From: Oreohelix idahoensis
Lineage: Eukaryota; Mollusca; Gastropoda; Stylommatophora; Oreohelicidae
Assembly (NCBI GenBank): GCA_024509875.1
Contig: JAMPIV010019838.1
Coordinates: 1-64,000, forward strand
Length of the DNA: 64,000 nt
Reading direction: 5' to 3'
Made by a program: the position numbers and the translations under genes
The notes under the pieces: model-generated
Databases searched by the model: none
What the model saw: only the letters and a program-made list of their open reading frames with translations
What the model was told of the DNA's origin: nothing
Shown here: piece after piece, positions 10,644 through 20,880 of the stretch
Layout of the letters: every line of letters starts with the position of its first letter
Numbering within the stretch: the first letter of the stretch is position 1

Positions 10644-12377
10644 ATGGCGGCACGCAACACACGTGCTGCTAGTAGAACTGATAACGAAGATGTGGCTGAG
10701 GTGGATGACCCTGTAGTAGGGCTGGATCGTCAACCAGAACGAGTACAGTACATCGTGGTACCTACTCACAAGAGGGTGCGGTGCTTTGGGGAGCGCACGG
10801 GTCCTACGGCTGAGGAATATGTCAGAGAGGTGAGAGCTGCCTGGAGAGTAGGGATGATGAGTAAAGAGGACCAGGCAGATGTTATCCTTGACAGTGTGAC
10901 CCCAAGTGTCCGCAGGGAGCTGAGGATTCAGGCTGATGATGGTGACCCAGAATCGATGCTACATTCCATTCTTAGGGTGTATGGGGAGCGTCGGAGCATC
11001 CCAGAAGTAATGGCCACGTTTTACTCTACCCGGCAAGGTGCAAGGGAGTCTCTTTGGGAATTCTCCCATCGCATTCACGAGGTGTTTGAAAGTGTTGTAA
11101 GGGCACAAAAGCAGAACAACGTCACTCCTTTGGCGCCATCCTTTCTTCGTGACCAGTTTGCTGCTTGTCTGAGAGATGACCTACTAAGAAAGCTTGCAAA
11201 GGAAATGATCATCAAGGAGCCAACAGCATCGTTCACGTCGGTGAGGGACTATGCCCTACGGTTTTTGGAGACTGAGCCCACTTCTGGGGCTGGTGTTGCC
11301 AGTGTCGAAGCAGCTTCGGGGGCTGGTGTTGCCAGTGTTGAAGTGGCAAGAACAGAGACTGTGTCAGATACTCGTGCATTAAACACAGAAGTAAAGCGGC
11401 TGAGAGCACATATGGCTCAATTAGAGGCTAAAATTGATGCGATGTCTCAGGAGCAGGGGAGACGTACCAGGACAGTTCGTTGTTTTAGATGCAGAGAACT
11501 AGGCCACGTACATAATCGATGTCCACAAAGCATTAAACTAGACCCCTCTGCGGCTGGGAGTCAGGTTACAGAAGGGGAGCAGAATGGCTCAAAGATAAAG
11601 ATGGTTGGTGGTCGACCGGAGTGTGAGGTGCTTATTGCAGGGAAGAAAGTCAAAGGCGGCCAGGGATGTAAGGGTAGCAGGAGGCGACCCAGGGCACCAA
11701 GGAAGCCTAGGAAAATAAGATGCTTCAACTGTGGAGACCTTTCGAACCACATGGCAGCCAGGTGTCCCCAGGGCCCGCTTCCTAAGCGATGTTTCCATTG
11801 TAGGTCCCCGGACCATTTGATATCGGTTTGCCCATCAAAGAGCGCCCTCTCTAAGCGTACCAACACATCTACATTGCCGTCACAGTGCAAGCCAAGAGAT
11901 GGCCGTGGCAACTGTCACCATAAGGGCGCCGGGAAAAGTGGTCGGCATTTAGAGGAGGAGACTCATCTTAAACTCGTTGAAGGACACGTTTCCAGGCTAC
12001 GAGGGGCGCACGTAAGAGCAGAGCCACCGTTGCAGAGTTTTGCAGCAGTCCGGAAAGAGAGATGTGACAAGCTGTCGTGTTCTACTCCACTACAGGTCGG
12101 AGAATTGGTGAAGAAGAGAATGCACGACGCTGAGAGATCCGAGATTCGTGATATGTGGTCAGAAGACGAGTACGTTGTAGTTCGTGCTCCCACAATGACA
12201 GGGGGTCCATATATCATCCAACGAATGGACAGAGCGAGTCCGAGCATTAGAGTAACCAGCAATGACCTGAGACGAAGTGAAGGAAAAGGTGATCCTCCAG
12301 ATTTGGAGAATACGACTGAAGCGCCTGATTTAGTGCAGTTGTCGGGACGACAACAAAATCAGGCGGGGAATATGTGA
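10644..12377 (+). CDS. gag: Element B single ORF: Gag with three zinc knuckles and an integrase-C-terminal-like tail
   Basis: The ATG at 10,644 (CAAGATGG context) opens 577 codons without a stop. A retrotransposon capsid comes first (SIPEVMATFYSTRQGARESL and following helices). Then come three zinc knuckles: CFRCRELGHVHNRC near 11,490, a variant CFNCGDLSNHMAARC with one extra residue before His near 11,725, and CFHCRSPDHLISVC near 11,795. The last 90 or so residues (LQVGELVKKRM, MWSEDEYVVVRAP, IRVTSNDLRR) look like the small beta domain at the end of a Gypsy integrase (pattern GDxV...W...Y.V......V...DL). The whole enzymatic part of pol is absent between knuckles and tail, yet the frame is kept. 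The stop TGA overlaps the start of the 3' LTR. The integrase-tail assignment is by pattern and less certain than the gag. Confidence 0.88.
   Translation: MAARNTRAASRTDNEDVAEVDDPVVGLDRQPERVQYIVVPTHKRVRCFGERTGPTAEEYVREVRAAWRVGMMSKEDQADVILDSVTPSVRRELRIQADDGDPESMLHSILRVYGERRSIPEVMATFYSTRQGARESLWEFSHRIHEVFESVVRAQKQNNVTPLAPSFLRDQFAACLRDDLLRKLAKEMIIKEPTASFTSVRDYALRFLETEPTSGAGVASVEAASGAGVASVEVARTETVSDTRALNTEVKRLRAHMAQLEAKIDAMSQEQGRRTRTVRCFRCRELGHVHNRCPQSIKLDPSAAGSQVTEGEQNGSKIKMVGGRPECEVLIAGKKVKGGQGCKGSRRRPRAPRKPRKIRCFNCGDLSNHMAARCPQGPLPKRCFHCRSPDHLISVCPSKSALSKRTNTSTLPSQCKPRDGRGNCHHKGAGKSGRHLEEETHLKLVEGHVSRLRGAHVRAEPPLQSFAAVRKERCDKLSCSTPLQVGELVKKRMHDAERSEIRDMWSEDEYVVVRAPTMTGGPYIIQRMDRASPSIRVTSNDLRRSEGKGDPPDLENTTEAPDLVQLSGRQQNQAGNM
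12358..12372 (+). promoter_or_regulatory. Polypurine tract of element B
   Basis: ATCAGGCGGGGAATA directly precedes the 3' LTR start TGTGACAG at 12,373. Confidence 0.65.
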
Positions 12378-12987
12378 CAGCGCCATCTTGAGGTCTGTCG
12401 TTCTCGGCGCTGGCCCCATCTGGGCAGTCATGTTGTCTATGTGGTTTAGTGCCTTTTGGTCACGTTATCTTCAAGCAGATTTATTACAAGGCCATAATAA
12501 GCCTACATATTAGTTGTGTTTTTGCTCTAGTTGTGTATATCTGTGTTTTCATGCATTCTGGAGCATAATCGCGTGTGTAAATCTGTGTGGCGCAGATTAA
12601 TACGCGCGCAGTAAATTGAGTGATTAGGCCAGGGCTTATAAAAAGGGGTAGCAAGCGGCGAAACCGGTCTATGTTTGAGAGAGCCGCCCAGTGAGAACAG
12701 ACTAAGAAGACACACAAGAGCCAAGCTGTAAATGCCTTGAGCACACAGTCTATGAACACTGACTGGGTGTTCGTTTGATTGTTTGTTGGATTGTTCGTTT
12801 GGTGTTCGGTTGTGTTCGGTAGAATTAAATGTTGATCTGCATAAGGCTTTGGGTTGCTTGAATTGTTAAGTCTGCTGCTGAGAGGGTTGCAAGCAACCAA
12901 TAATTGCAACCCCTGTCAAACGATCCTTTATAAATTTTCTTGGTGCACGGGCTTTGGGTGTGAGGTACCCCTAGCGCCCCTGTCACA
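12373..12987 (+). repeat. 3' LTR of element B (complete, 615 bp)
   Basis: Starts TGTGACAG, ends CTGTCACA, followed by TTAG. It is the only complete B LTR; the 5' copy lacks 12,522-12,885. That missing part includes the only clear TATA box. Confidence 0.92.
12637..12644 (+). promoter_or_regulatory. TATA box in the LTR of element B
   Basis: TATAAAAA in the context GGGCTTATAAAAAGGGG is a strong RNA polymerase II TATA match at a plausible place for the U3/R start. It lies in the segment deleted from the 5' LTR. Confidence 0.6.
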
Positions 12988-12991
12988 TTAG
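12988..12991. repeat. Target-site duplication of element B, right copy (TTAG)
   Basis: Pairs with 1,167-1,170. Removing B and one copy restores the pol frame of element A across the junction. Confidence 0.85.
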
Positions 12992-15700
12992 GATCAGGGG
13001 TCATGTTACCCTGATATACAGTGTGTCCCAAGAATTCCAACTCTTTGCATCCAATACAACATTTTGTTGGCCTAGCAGTTAAGTTCGCCTCCCGAAGTCT
13101 ATTAAATAACATCTCTAGAGCTTCAATGTGTTCTTCAAATGTCTCTGTGGCGACGAGAATATCATCCATGAAATTCGTGATACATGGGTTATTCAGATGA
13201 TCCAACAATTTGCGCATCATCCTTGAAAATACACTCGGAGCATTTTTCAGTCCGAATGGTAGCATATTGAATTCATAATGTCCATCCGAAGTGCTAAAAG
13301 CCAAATAAGGTCTCACTTCAGGCTTCACTGGGATCTGGTAATAGCCTTTACTAAGATCCACCTTTGAAAAGTATTTTGCCTTGTTCAGTCTGGCAAATAA
13401 CTGTTTTGTGTCTGGTAATGGATCCACTTGTCCTTCTGTGACAGCATTCAGTTTCCTGTAATCTATGCACAGTCTGTGTTCCCCAGACGGTTTTCTCAAC
13501 AAAACGACACTAGAACTAAAAGATGATTCACTGTGCGAAATAATCCCCTCCTTCAACAAATAATCTATTTCTTCCTTCAATGCCTTCTCCTTCGCGAACG
13601 GAATAGAATAGGCTCTCATACAGATTGGGTTTGAGTCTACCAGTTTCATGTCATACTGTAGCAAATTTGTATGGCCTGGTTTATCTGTTAATACATCTGT
13701 ATGTTCCTCCAGAACCTGTTGAACTCTCTCCCTCTGGTTTTTAGTCAGGTGCTTACTGACTTTTACCTGTGCTGCTGTTTCACAAGGATGTAATGGGTAT
13801 TCATGTGAGGTGAGTGGTTCCTTTTGCATCTGAGTTGCAATAGCCAAGGTCAATAAGGGGGTGCTTTCCTGGAGTGGTCTGTCCAGATACTTCTTTAATA
13901 AGTTTACATGATAAACTTTCTCCTTCCCCTTTTTGTCAATTTTATAGTTTGTTCTAGACACCTTCTCTAGAACCGTATATGGACCTTGCCAACCAATTTG
14001 TAATTTATTCTGGCTACCGGGTAGTAGAAGCAGCACCTTCTCTCCCACAGCTAGTTCTCGGTCCTTTGCCTTCCTATTAAAATATGCTGCATGTTTCTTC
14101 CTGGCTTGTTTCAAATTATCATTTGCCAGTTTCCATCCAGCTTTCAAACGAGTGGTCAGTTCGTTCACGTATTGATAAGATGAGGTAACAGTCTCTTCCG
14201 CCTTCTCATCTGTCCAGGTCCTTAATAAAGCTTCTAAAGGACCTTTTATTGGCCTCCCAAATAGCAGAGTTGCGGGAGCCATCCCGGTTGAACTATGTGG
14301 TACCTCCCGATACGCAAACAATGCGGCGGGCAGGAATTGATCCCACAGATCCGGTTTTTCGTGTGCCAGCTTTCTCAGGATAGAAATGAGAGTCCCGTTG
14401 AACCTCTCTACCTGGCCGTTCCCTTGTGGATGGTACGGACTACAATGAAAGTGTCTGGCTTGAAATAGTTTAAAAACTTCTTCCGTTAGTTTCCCCTTGA
14501 ACTGAGATCCATTATCCGTCAAGATTTGATGCGGGAATCCTAATCGGGTGAATATTGTAAGTAGTGCCTCTGCTACATGTTTTGAATCAATTGATGGCAG
14601 GGCTACCGCCTCTCCCCACATAGAACAAGTGTCCACCAGAGTAAGGATGTAACTGTTCCTCCTCTTGGTCCGAGTGAGAGGTCCCACAATATCCACTGCA
14701 ACCCTCTCGAAAGGTGTTCCCACTATGGGCATTTCCCCTAGAGTTGCAGGAGCAGTCCAGTGCTTTGGAGCTACCCTTTGACATTCAGGGCAGGATTTGA
14801 CATATCTTTTTATATCCTCCGTTATCCCTGGCCAGAAGTAATGACAAGCTATACGCTGTCCTGTGGCGCTGATCCCCATGTGACCACTGAAGGGAATCGC
14901 ATGCCCGAGTTCCATCACTTTATCTCTATATGAGGTGGGAAGAACCAGCTGGTTGTGACCATTTGTTCCAGTTCCGGCCTTCCTGTATAATAGTTTGTTC
15001 TTAATGAAATATTCCCCCTTGCTCGGAGGTGTGTGGCATTTGGGCAATTTTTTAAAACATGGCTTGAGTGTCCTATCCTCAGCCTGCGCCTTTCTCATCT
15101 CCTCTGGATGAGCATTTATAGGTTCACCTTCTTCCTCCTTCTTCTGTGACCTGGTCTGCACTGTCGCCATGATCACAGGTTTCTCGGGATTCCCCAAGAA
15201 GACGTATCTACACCCCAATATCAGAGGGTAGATTGGTTCATCTATCACTGCTGCTCTGATTTCTCCTTCCACATAGCGAGTTTTCACCGTTATCCTTGCG
15301 ATGGGAAGTGTCATGAGTGGTATGTCCTTAGTCGCCCCTTGTATTTCCACTGTTTCTGTGGTATACTGACTTGGGTCCACTAGGCTAGACTTCACAACTG
15401 AATCATAATCCAAACCTGTATCATAAAGGCACCTTATGGTGACCCCATTACAAATAACATCCTCACAAACTGGGGGGTGATAAGGTTCCTGTTGTCCATT
15501 AGGATTAACCTTTAATCTTTGCGTCCCCGACTTCATTGCAGCAATGTTTGAAGGTTTCCTTCTACAAAATTCGGTGTTATGGTTATCTTTCTTGCACCAT
15601 TTACACCATCTTTTTCCTTGGTTCAACGGTTTTCTTTCATTGAACTTTTGGTCATTGAACTGTGAGTTTCTGTCGCGATAGTCATTTCTTGGCCGCTCAA
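12992..15700 (-). pseudogene. pol: Element A pol, 5' part: nucleocapsid knuckle, protease, integrase, RT
   Basis: Read leftward: a CCHC knuckle (CKWCKKDNHNTEFC near 15,600), protease (LYDTGLDYDSV near 15,420), integrase zinc region (HAIPFSGHMG, CPECQ near 14,790-14,900), integrase core (VAVDIVGPL, TDNGSQFKG, NGQVERFNGT), a GPY-type module (GWQGPYTVLEKV), then RT (LCIDYRKLNAV, VDLSKGYYQIP, catalytic FMDD near 13,165, LEFLGHTVY). The frame is open throughout and reaches B at 12,991, after which it runs into B's LTR. It joins gag through a one-base frame change in a TTTT run near 15,697, either a mutation or a +1 recoding site. Integrase upstream of RT marks the Gmr1-like group. Confidence 0.92.
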
Positions 15701-16821
15701 AAGTTTGTCCTACCTTTATTTCCCTGCTCTCTATTATCAAATTTATTAAATTGCTGTGGAGCTTTAAAATTGTCTATGTGCTTCTTTTTAGCACCACTTA
15801 CCTCTGCCTGGGCTGCCTGATACCTCTCAGCGACATTTAAAACCTCTCCCAACTTCTCTGCACCTTGTTCCATGAGAAATTTTCTCATGTCTGGAGCCAT
15901 GGACTCTCTCAATTGCTCAATCATGATCATTTCTTTAAGATCTTGGGTCTTCCCCAGAGCAGTCCATTTCTCCAAATAGGTTTCCAGTCTAGCAGAGAAT
16001 TGGTGGTATGTCTCCCCAGACAACAGTTTGGCATTTCTAAATTTCTTACGATAAAATTCACCATTCTTCTCGTACCTTAATAACAAAGCCTGCTTTAACA
16101 TGTCATAATTGTCTTGGTCTTCCCTGTTCATTTTAGCAAAGACTTCATAAGAAGTACCTCTCAGTCCCTGTGATAGCTTTAAACTCCACCTCTCTCTCTC
16201 TAACCCATATGTAGTAGCTAATAACTCAAAACGTCCTAGGTACCCCTCTATGTCATCGTCTTTTTCAACAAAATGGTCTAAATGAAACCCCATAGCTGAG
16301 TTTGAGGCTCCCAGACTGGGCGTAGCATCTGAGGCAAAAGGGCTGGCACCATTTTCAGGAGCCTGGCCTTGTAATTCCAGCTCCCTTAGTCGTAATTCGT
16401 GCTCCCTTTGCAACCTTCTATCTTCTGCCTCCCTTTCGGCAGTCAATCTTTTTTCTTCTGCCTCCCTTTCGGCCTTTTTATCTTCTGCCTCCCTTTCGGC
16501 AGTCAATCTTTTTTCTTCTGCCTCCCTTTCGGCCTTTTTATCTTCTGCCTCCCTTTCGGCCTTTTTATCTTCTGCCTCCCTTTGCTGTCGTTTTTCTTCT
16601 GCCTCAATCTGCAGCCTCTTAGTCTCAGCCTCTAACCTCTTCTCTTCAGCCAACCTTTCAGACTCTAATTTTCTTTCAGCCTCTTTTTCTAATCTCCTTT
16701 CTTCCCGTTCAATATATTTATCACATTCAGCCGTTACGTATTGAATTAAAATCTGACCATCCATTCCCATCTCCTTTGCGGTCAGCACAGCAGCTGATCT
16801 AAATTTTGCTAGCTCCGCCAT
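15697..16821 (-). CDS. gag: Element A gag: coiled-coil N-terminus and SCAN-like capsid
   Basis: ATG at 16,821 (complement), 374 codons. After about 30 residues comes a long Glu/Lys/Arg coiled coil made of tandem copies of EREAEDKKA and EREAEEKRLTA. It is encoded by a DNA minisatellite at about 16,425-16,590. The capsid part starts near residue 180 (FHLDHFVEKDDDIEGYLGRF) and continues with RYEKNGEFYRKKF, GETYHQFSARLETYLEKW and a helical end that resembles the SCAN dimerisation fold. Gmr1-type capsids are the accepted source of SCAN. The zinc knuckle lies beyond the frame change, in the pol frame. No stops interrupt gag. Confidence 0.9.
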   Translation of the reverse strand: MAELAKFRSAAVLTAKEMGMDGQILIQYVTAECDKYIEREERRLEKEAERKLESERLAEEKRLEAETKRLQIEAEEKRQQREAEDKKAEREAEDKKAEREAEEKRLTAEREAEDKKAEREAEEKRLTAEREAEDRRLQREHELRLRELELQGQAPENGASPFASDATPSLGASNSAMGFHLDHFVEKDDDIEGYLGRFELLATTYGLERERWSLKLSQGLRGTSYEVFAKMNREDQDNYDMLKQALLLRYEKNGEFYRKKFRNAKLLSGETYHQFSARLETYLEKWTALGKTQDLKEMIMIEQLRESMAPDMRKFLMEQGAEKLGEVLNVAERYQAAQAEVSGAKKKHIDNFKAPQQFNKFDNREQGNKGRTNF

Positions 16822-17059
16822 ACTTTCTAAACAAATCTAGCAATAAGGAAAGTAAAATTTCCAATCACTAAAGTACTTATAATTACTCTAGACTAAAATA
16901 ATTCTAATTAACTAACACTGGCTGTGAAGATTCACCAACTTCTAATTGCCCTTTTAATTTAAAGGGACACTTTTAATTTTAAGGGAATTTTACAATTTTG
17001 TTCCCCTAATTTTATTTCTCCCACCAGGAGATCCTTATATTACTGTTTATGCTAATTAT

Positions 17060-17076
17060 CCCTGGACAAGACCCCA
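17060..17076 (-). promoter_or_regulatory. Putative primer-binding site of element A
   Basis: The minus strand reads TGGGGTCTTGTCCAGGG, 5 bp after the LTR end (CTACA at 17,082). It starts with TGG as expected; the tRNA is not assigned. Confidence 0.55.
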
Positions 17077-17081
17077 ATATC

Positions 17082-19214
17082 TGTAGTGGTTTTGATGGTA
17101 TTGTATGATGGTGATATTACTAAGTGTGATGTATGAGGTCAGCTGTGAAGGCTCCTGAGATAAAATGTAGCTGTGAATTTTCAGAAGGCCTTTCTTGCTA
17201 CCACTACGACCTCACACCTATCTTTTTTTCTAATGAATGTGGCTACGTTACAATCTAGAGTACTGAATGTAATGTGTTGTATTGACATATACAAACACAC
17301 ACACACAGATATTAAATAATATAATATTATCAATAAAATTTAGAACACAATGAACTAAATTCAGCTGGTGAAATTTTAGAAAGTAAATCTTTTTTTAAAT
17401 TTATTTGTTCTGAACCAAGGTTTTATTTTGGCCAGAACATATGAAAGATTTTAGCATTTATGAGTGAATGGCATGAATAAATGACATGATAAATAAAAGG
17501 TGTGTACGTATATAATTTTCACGAGTAGGTATTATTTCTACCGTTCATAGTTTTATTTTCCCTGGGAGAACGATGAATAGATGTGCTGTTGGGGTGGCTT
17601 CATCCCTCCCTGTCTAAGCCTACCAACCATTGTCCATTAATGATGGAAGAAAATGGGATGTTTTAGTAGTAATTCACTTTGGGTGCTATGTCTATGAAGT
17701 TGGTGTAAATCCAGCAGACCAGCCTGCTTACGTAACTTTGAAAGAGTAGTTCTGGTGCTGGAATCTGGTAGCCCCACCTCTCCGTGCTTGGGGCAATATA
17801 TCGGGTGGCCCCACCTCTCCGGGCTTGGGGGCAATACAAGGCTGTTCTGCCGAGATGCGACACTGCATGGGTCGTCACTGTCAATTATCTACCCAGCATT
17901 TGACACCACCGTTTGGTGTCAACATAAAAAACTCACAGCTCTGAAATAAAGTATTGGTTTAGGTTCAGAGCCTTACCTAAGGAGCCACTTCTACACGTAA
18001 CACTTTACAATAACACCATTTAGACAGGGTCAGATCTCTCTGACCATACAACACACCTTACCAAATTGGTTTCCCATAGGATAAGTTCTCCCAGACTACA
18101 TATTCAGAAATATGTTTATTAGCTTCTTGCCCTAGGATAGGATAGGTGATATGTTCCACTGATCTCAACACTTGATCTGTCCTTCCTAATCCTTGCTGGA
18201 GTTTATATATATATTGTTTGTCCCTAGACCCTGAACTAGGGCGGGGGGTCTAGAGCAAATCCTTACTTGTTTGTAAGGCTAGATTTCGATATGGCAGTAT
18301 CAGATCACTCGAAACATTAAACAATATTCAAAATATACAAAGAAATAATTTCAATCTTACCAGATTATGAATAAAGAACACAGAAATGCTAGCAAAACTC
18401 AGCTGAGCTGCTGGCTATAGTATGGCGTCCCTGAACTTATTTCTATTTACTTCATTTGAAATCACCACACTTAAAATTTACTGTGTCTATCACTGGACAA
18501 CTATTGAGGAATGGCAAAAAAGCTCGTCTGAGCGCGGATAATATGATTGTCTGTGGCCAATCAATGCCTTGGTTTTTTTTTTAAATTCAAATTTCCTACA
18601 CTACAGTCATTTCAGTCATGCTTCAGTCAAGTATGGATTTTTATCTGTTAGTCCGTCCGTCTCTACTTGCGTTTTCACAAAAAACGTACTTGGTTTTTGA
18701 ACCAACCTATCCATCCCCTCTACAAATTTGCCTGAAAAGTTATTTTTAGCCACAGCTCCCACCAATGTCCCTTCTCTTTCATTCTAATTAGATTTGAACA
18801 CTTGCGTCTCAAGGTCGCGATTTTTGTGCAAATTAGTGACATGTTTGATTCAATGCAGTCTTTCGCTGATGTGAACAACACAGTCTTTTGTCATTATCTT
18901 CATTATTAGCTATCCGTCTGTATAAATAAAAGCATATTATTTCACTGCTCAGAATGGGCCATCCGGCCAGCTAATTTTTATATTCCTAACATTAATATTA
19001 AGAAAAAGTTACTTTTTAAATTTTGTAATATTTCAAGCATCTGCGTTTGCCGCTGAATTCAAATAAAAGGCTTGGTATCGCAAAAGCGTCCAATAAATGA
19101 CTGTGGCGTATCATATCCAAGGTCCCTTCTGTCGATTTCCTTACTTTATGTCAACTTGGGGGAACGTGACTTTTTCCTTCTCCCCCCCCCCCCCCCCCCC
19201 CCCCCGCCCCCCCC

Positions 19215-19281
<67 letters not shown>

Positions 19282-19595
19282 ACCCCCCCCCCCCCCCGCC
19301 CCCCCCCACCCCCCCCCCCTCCCCCACACCCCCCCCCCCCCCCCCCAATTGCGTCTCCTTCGCCTTGCTAGTCTCACGCAATTTTTCAGTCATATTTTTT
19401 CCTTTTGATCCGCCGTTCTCATCCCGTTCAAATGGTAACCGTTTTGATTTCCCGTCTAGCAAGTCAATTTTTATGGAGGGTAGTGACCCGCGGCGTGGGC
19501 GATCATGCCTTCTAGTAACTTACGCATTCTTTTTATCCCTATATTTTATCCTTTGGAGATATTTTTACGTTGTATCACTTGTTAATTTTATGACA
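17082..19595 (-). repeat. 5' LTR of element A (about 2.5 kb)
   Basis: On the minus strand it starts TGTCATAAAATTAAC at 19,595, identical to the 3' LTR start, and ends CTACA next to the primer site. The end near the primer site is inferred, because the 3' LTR is only partly in the window. At 2.5 kb it is long for a Gypsy LTR. It contains a C tract of about 165 bp (19,182-19,346), a doubled GGCCCCACCTCTCC segment at 17,770-17,835, and no coding frame of note. Confidence 0.8.
19182..19346. repeat. Poly(C) tract inside the LTR of element A
   Basis: About 165 bp of C with scattered single-base interruptions. The matching place in the 3' LTR (160-189) holds about 30 bp. Open frames coding poly-Pro or poly-Gly across it are artefacts. 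Confidence 0.9.
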
Positions 19596-20880
19596 ACGCG
19601 AGAGAAAACTTAAACGAAACATTTCTATCTATGATGAAATATTCCACACAACTCACTGGTGTAAATTACCACATTTGATCAGTATCTGAGAGGCCTAGCT
19701 GCTCTAAAGAACAAACAGATATATACTCTATTCTTCCAGCTCTATACTAAATGTAATAGGCCTAGGCTACTCACGGAGCTAGAGGGTACGCTAATCTTTC
19801 TCTCACAATAACCACTGATGTAAAATTAACCACACTTACGGCTCACAAGAATGCCATATAACTATTACTTAACACTACATAAATGAAAATAATAATGGTA
19901 CTAAGTACACACTTGTGTACAGCGCAATGCGACACTAGAATTCCTCTTATAAATTCACTTAGTACTTTACACATTTAACACACAGTCTCACTGTTGAAAA
20001 TAGCTATGAGATATACGTGAAATTACACTAGAAATCACATACATCGCAAATCAGCTTCTATCAAACTGTCATAGATAGACAAACTCTACAAAGCAATACA
20101 ACCTAAACCTGAAACGTCTAATATTACTAAATGTAAAGTATTATAAAAATGTACTCAAATACAAGCATACCGCTATGTCGTTAGTCCTCTTAGTACAGAC
20201 GCAACTATGCAAAAGCCCGGACCTCACTTGGTTATCGTACTAGGGCGCGTTTTGCACAAGAAGACGATCTGGCTACTTCTCAGCTCTGACCCAAGCCTCT
20301 CACTGTTTCAGTTTAAATCTATATCTCCACCCCTGTACCACATGATAGCCACGTCAAAATGTCAGGGAAAACTCCACCCATCCCTCTAGGGAGCAAATCA
20401 GGAGTCCTATGCTCAGTATGGATGACATGAGATCACATCTTGGTAAAGATTATCTTCCTACACGCCCACAATTCAATTTCCGCCCACTGGTGGTTACATC
20501 CCACGATATCCGTTGCCCTACTCACACTTCTTACGGTTTCGTGCTCAAAAAGGTGTTTTCTTCTGGTGTCAGACAGCGCCGAAATGTCTAACAACCGAGG
20601 ACTGTCTCCCATTACATCTGCTGCGTCTCACACGTCTGTCTTCTTCACGGATGGCAAAGGTGTGTTTCGTTTAAATCGCCCATTCCCGTGTGAGAATGCC
20701 AGCATGAGCGCAAATATACACCGTAGACAAGATCGACAACTAATTACTGAGTCTAAAATTACACCTTTCTGGCCACACGGTCACATTACAATGAAGAATG
20801 AATAGGAAAAGTGCAAGCCAACCTATCCCTAATATCAAAAGCTCTAAAGGACTAAGCCTGGAGAATGACGAAGAGTAGGG
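19596..20880. other. Stretch without recognisable gene
   Basis: Immediately outside element A. Short open frames occur, but none has a recognisable domain. The last 80 bp before 20,880 may be decayed LINE coding upstream of the RT piece that follows. Confidence 0.5.

Larger units (their letters stand above)
1171..12987 (+). mobile_element. Element B: gag-only Ty3/Gypsy derivative inserted in pol of A
   Basis: B is bounded by LTRs starting TGTGACAG and ending CTGTCACA, with TTAG duplications. Its 5' LTR is itself interrupted by element C (1,318-10,379) and has lost 364 bp. Without C, B is only about 2.75 kb: LTR, primer site at 10,484, one ORF (10,644-12,377), purine tract, LTR. Protease, RT, RNase H and the integrase core are missing, so it cannot move without proteins supplied by another element. 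The comparable LTR parts differ at only about two or three positions in 250 bp, so insertion was fairly recent. Confidence 0.9.
1..19595 (-). mobile_element. Element A: integrase-first (Gmr1-like) Ty3/Gypsy retrotransposon, host of the nest
   Basis: Read on the minus strand, the order is 5' LTR (19,595-17,082), primer site, gag (16,821-15,697), pol with protease, integrase and reverse transcriptase (about 15,697-12,992), an 11.8-kb insertion (element B plus one TTAG duplication), RNase H (1,166-527), polypurine tract and 3' LTR (439 to beyond base 1). Removing B and one copy of the TTAG duplication leaves RT and RNase H in the same frame, so these are one pol gene cut in two. Integrase before RT is the order of Gmr1-type Gypsy elements, not of ordinary Ty3/Gypsy. 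The 3' LTR runs off the window, so the outer target duplication cannot be checked. Confidence 0.93.

Noticed and set aside
19072..19462. Open frames encoding long poly-Pro or poly-Gly proteins across the C tract
   Set aside because: They only read a homopolymer inside an LTR; there is no independent sign of coding.
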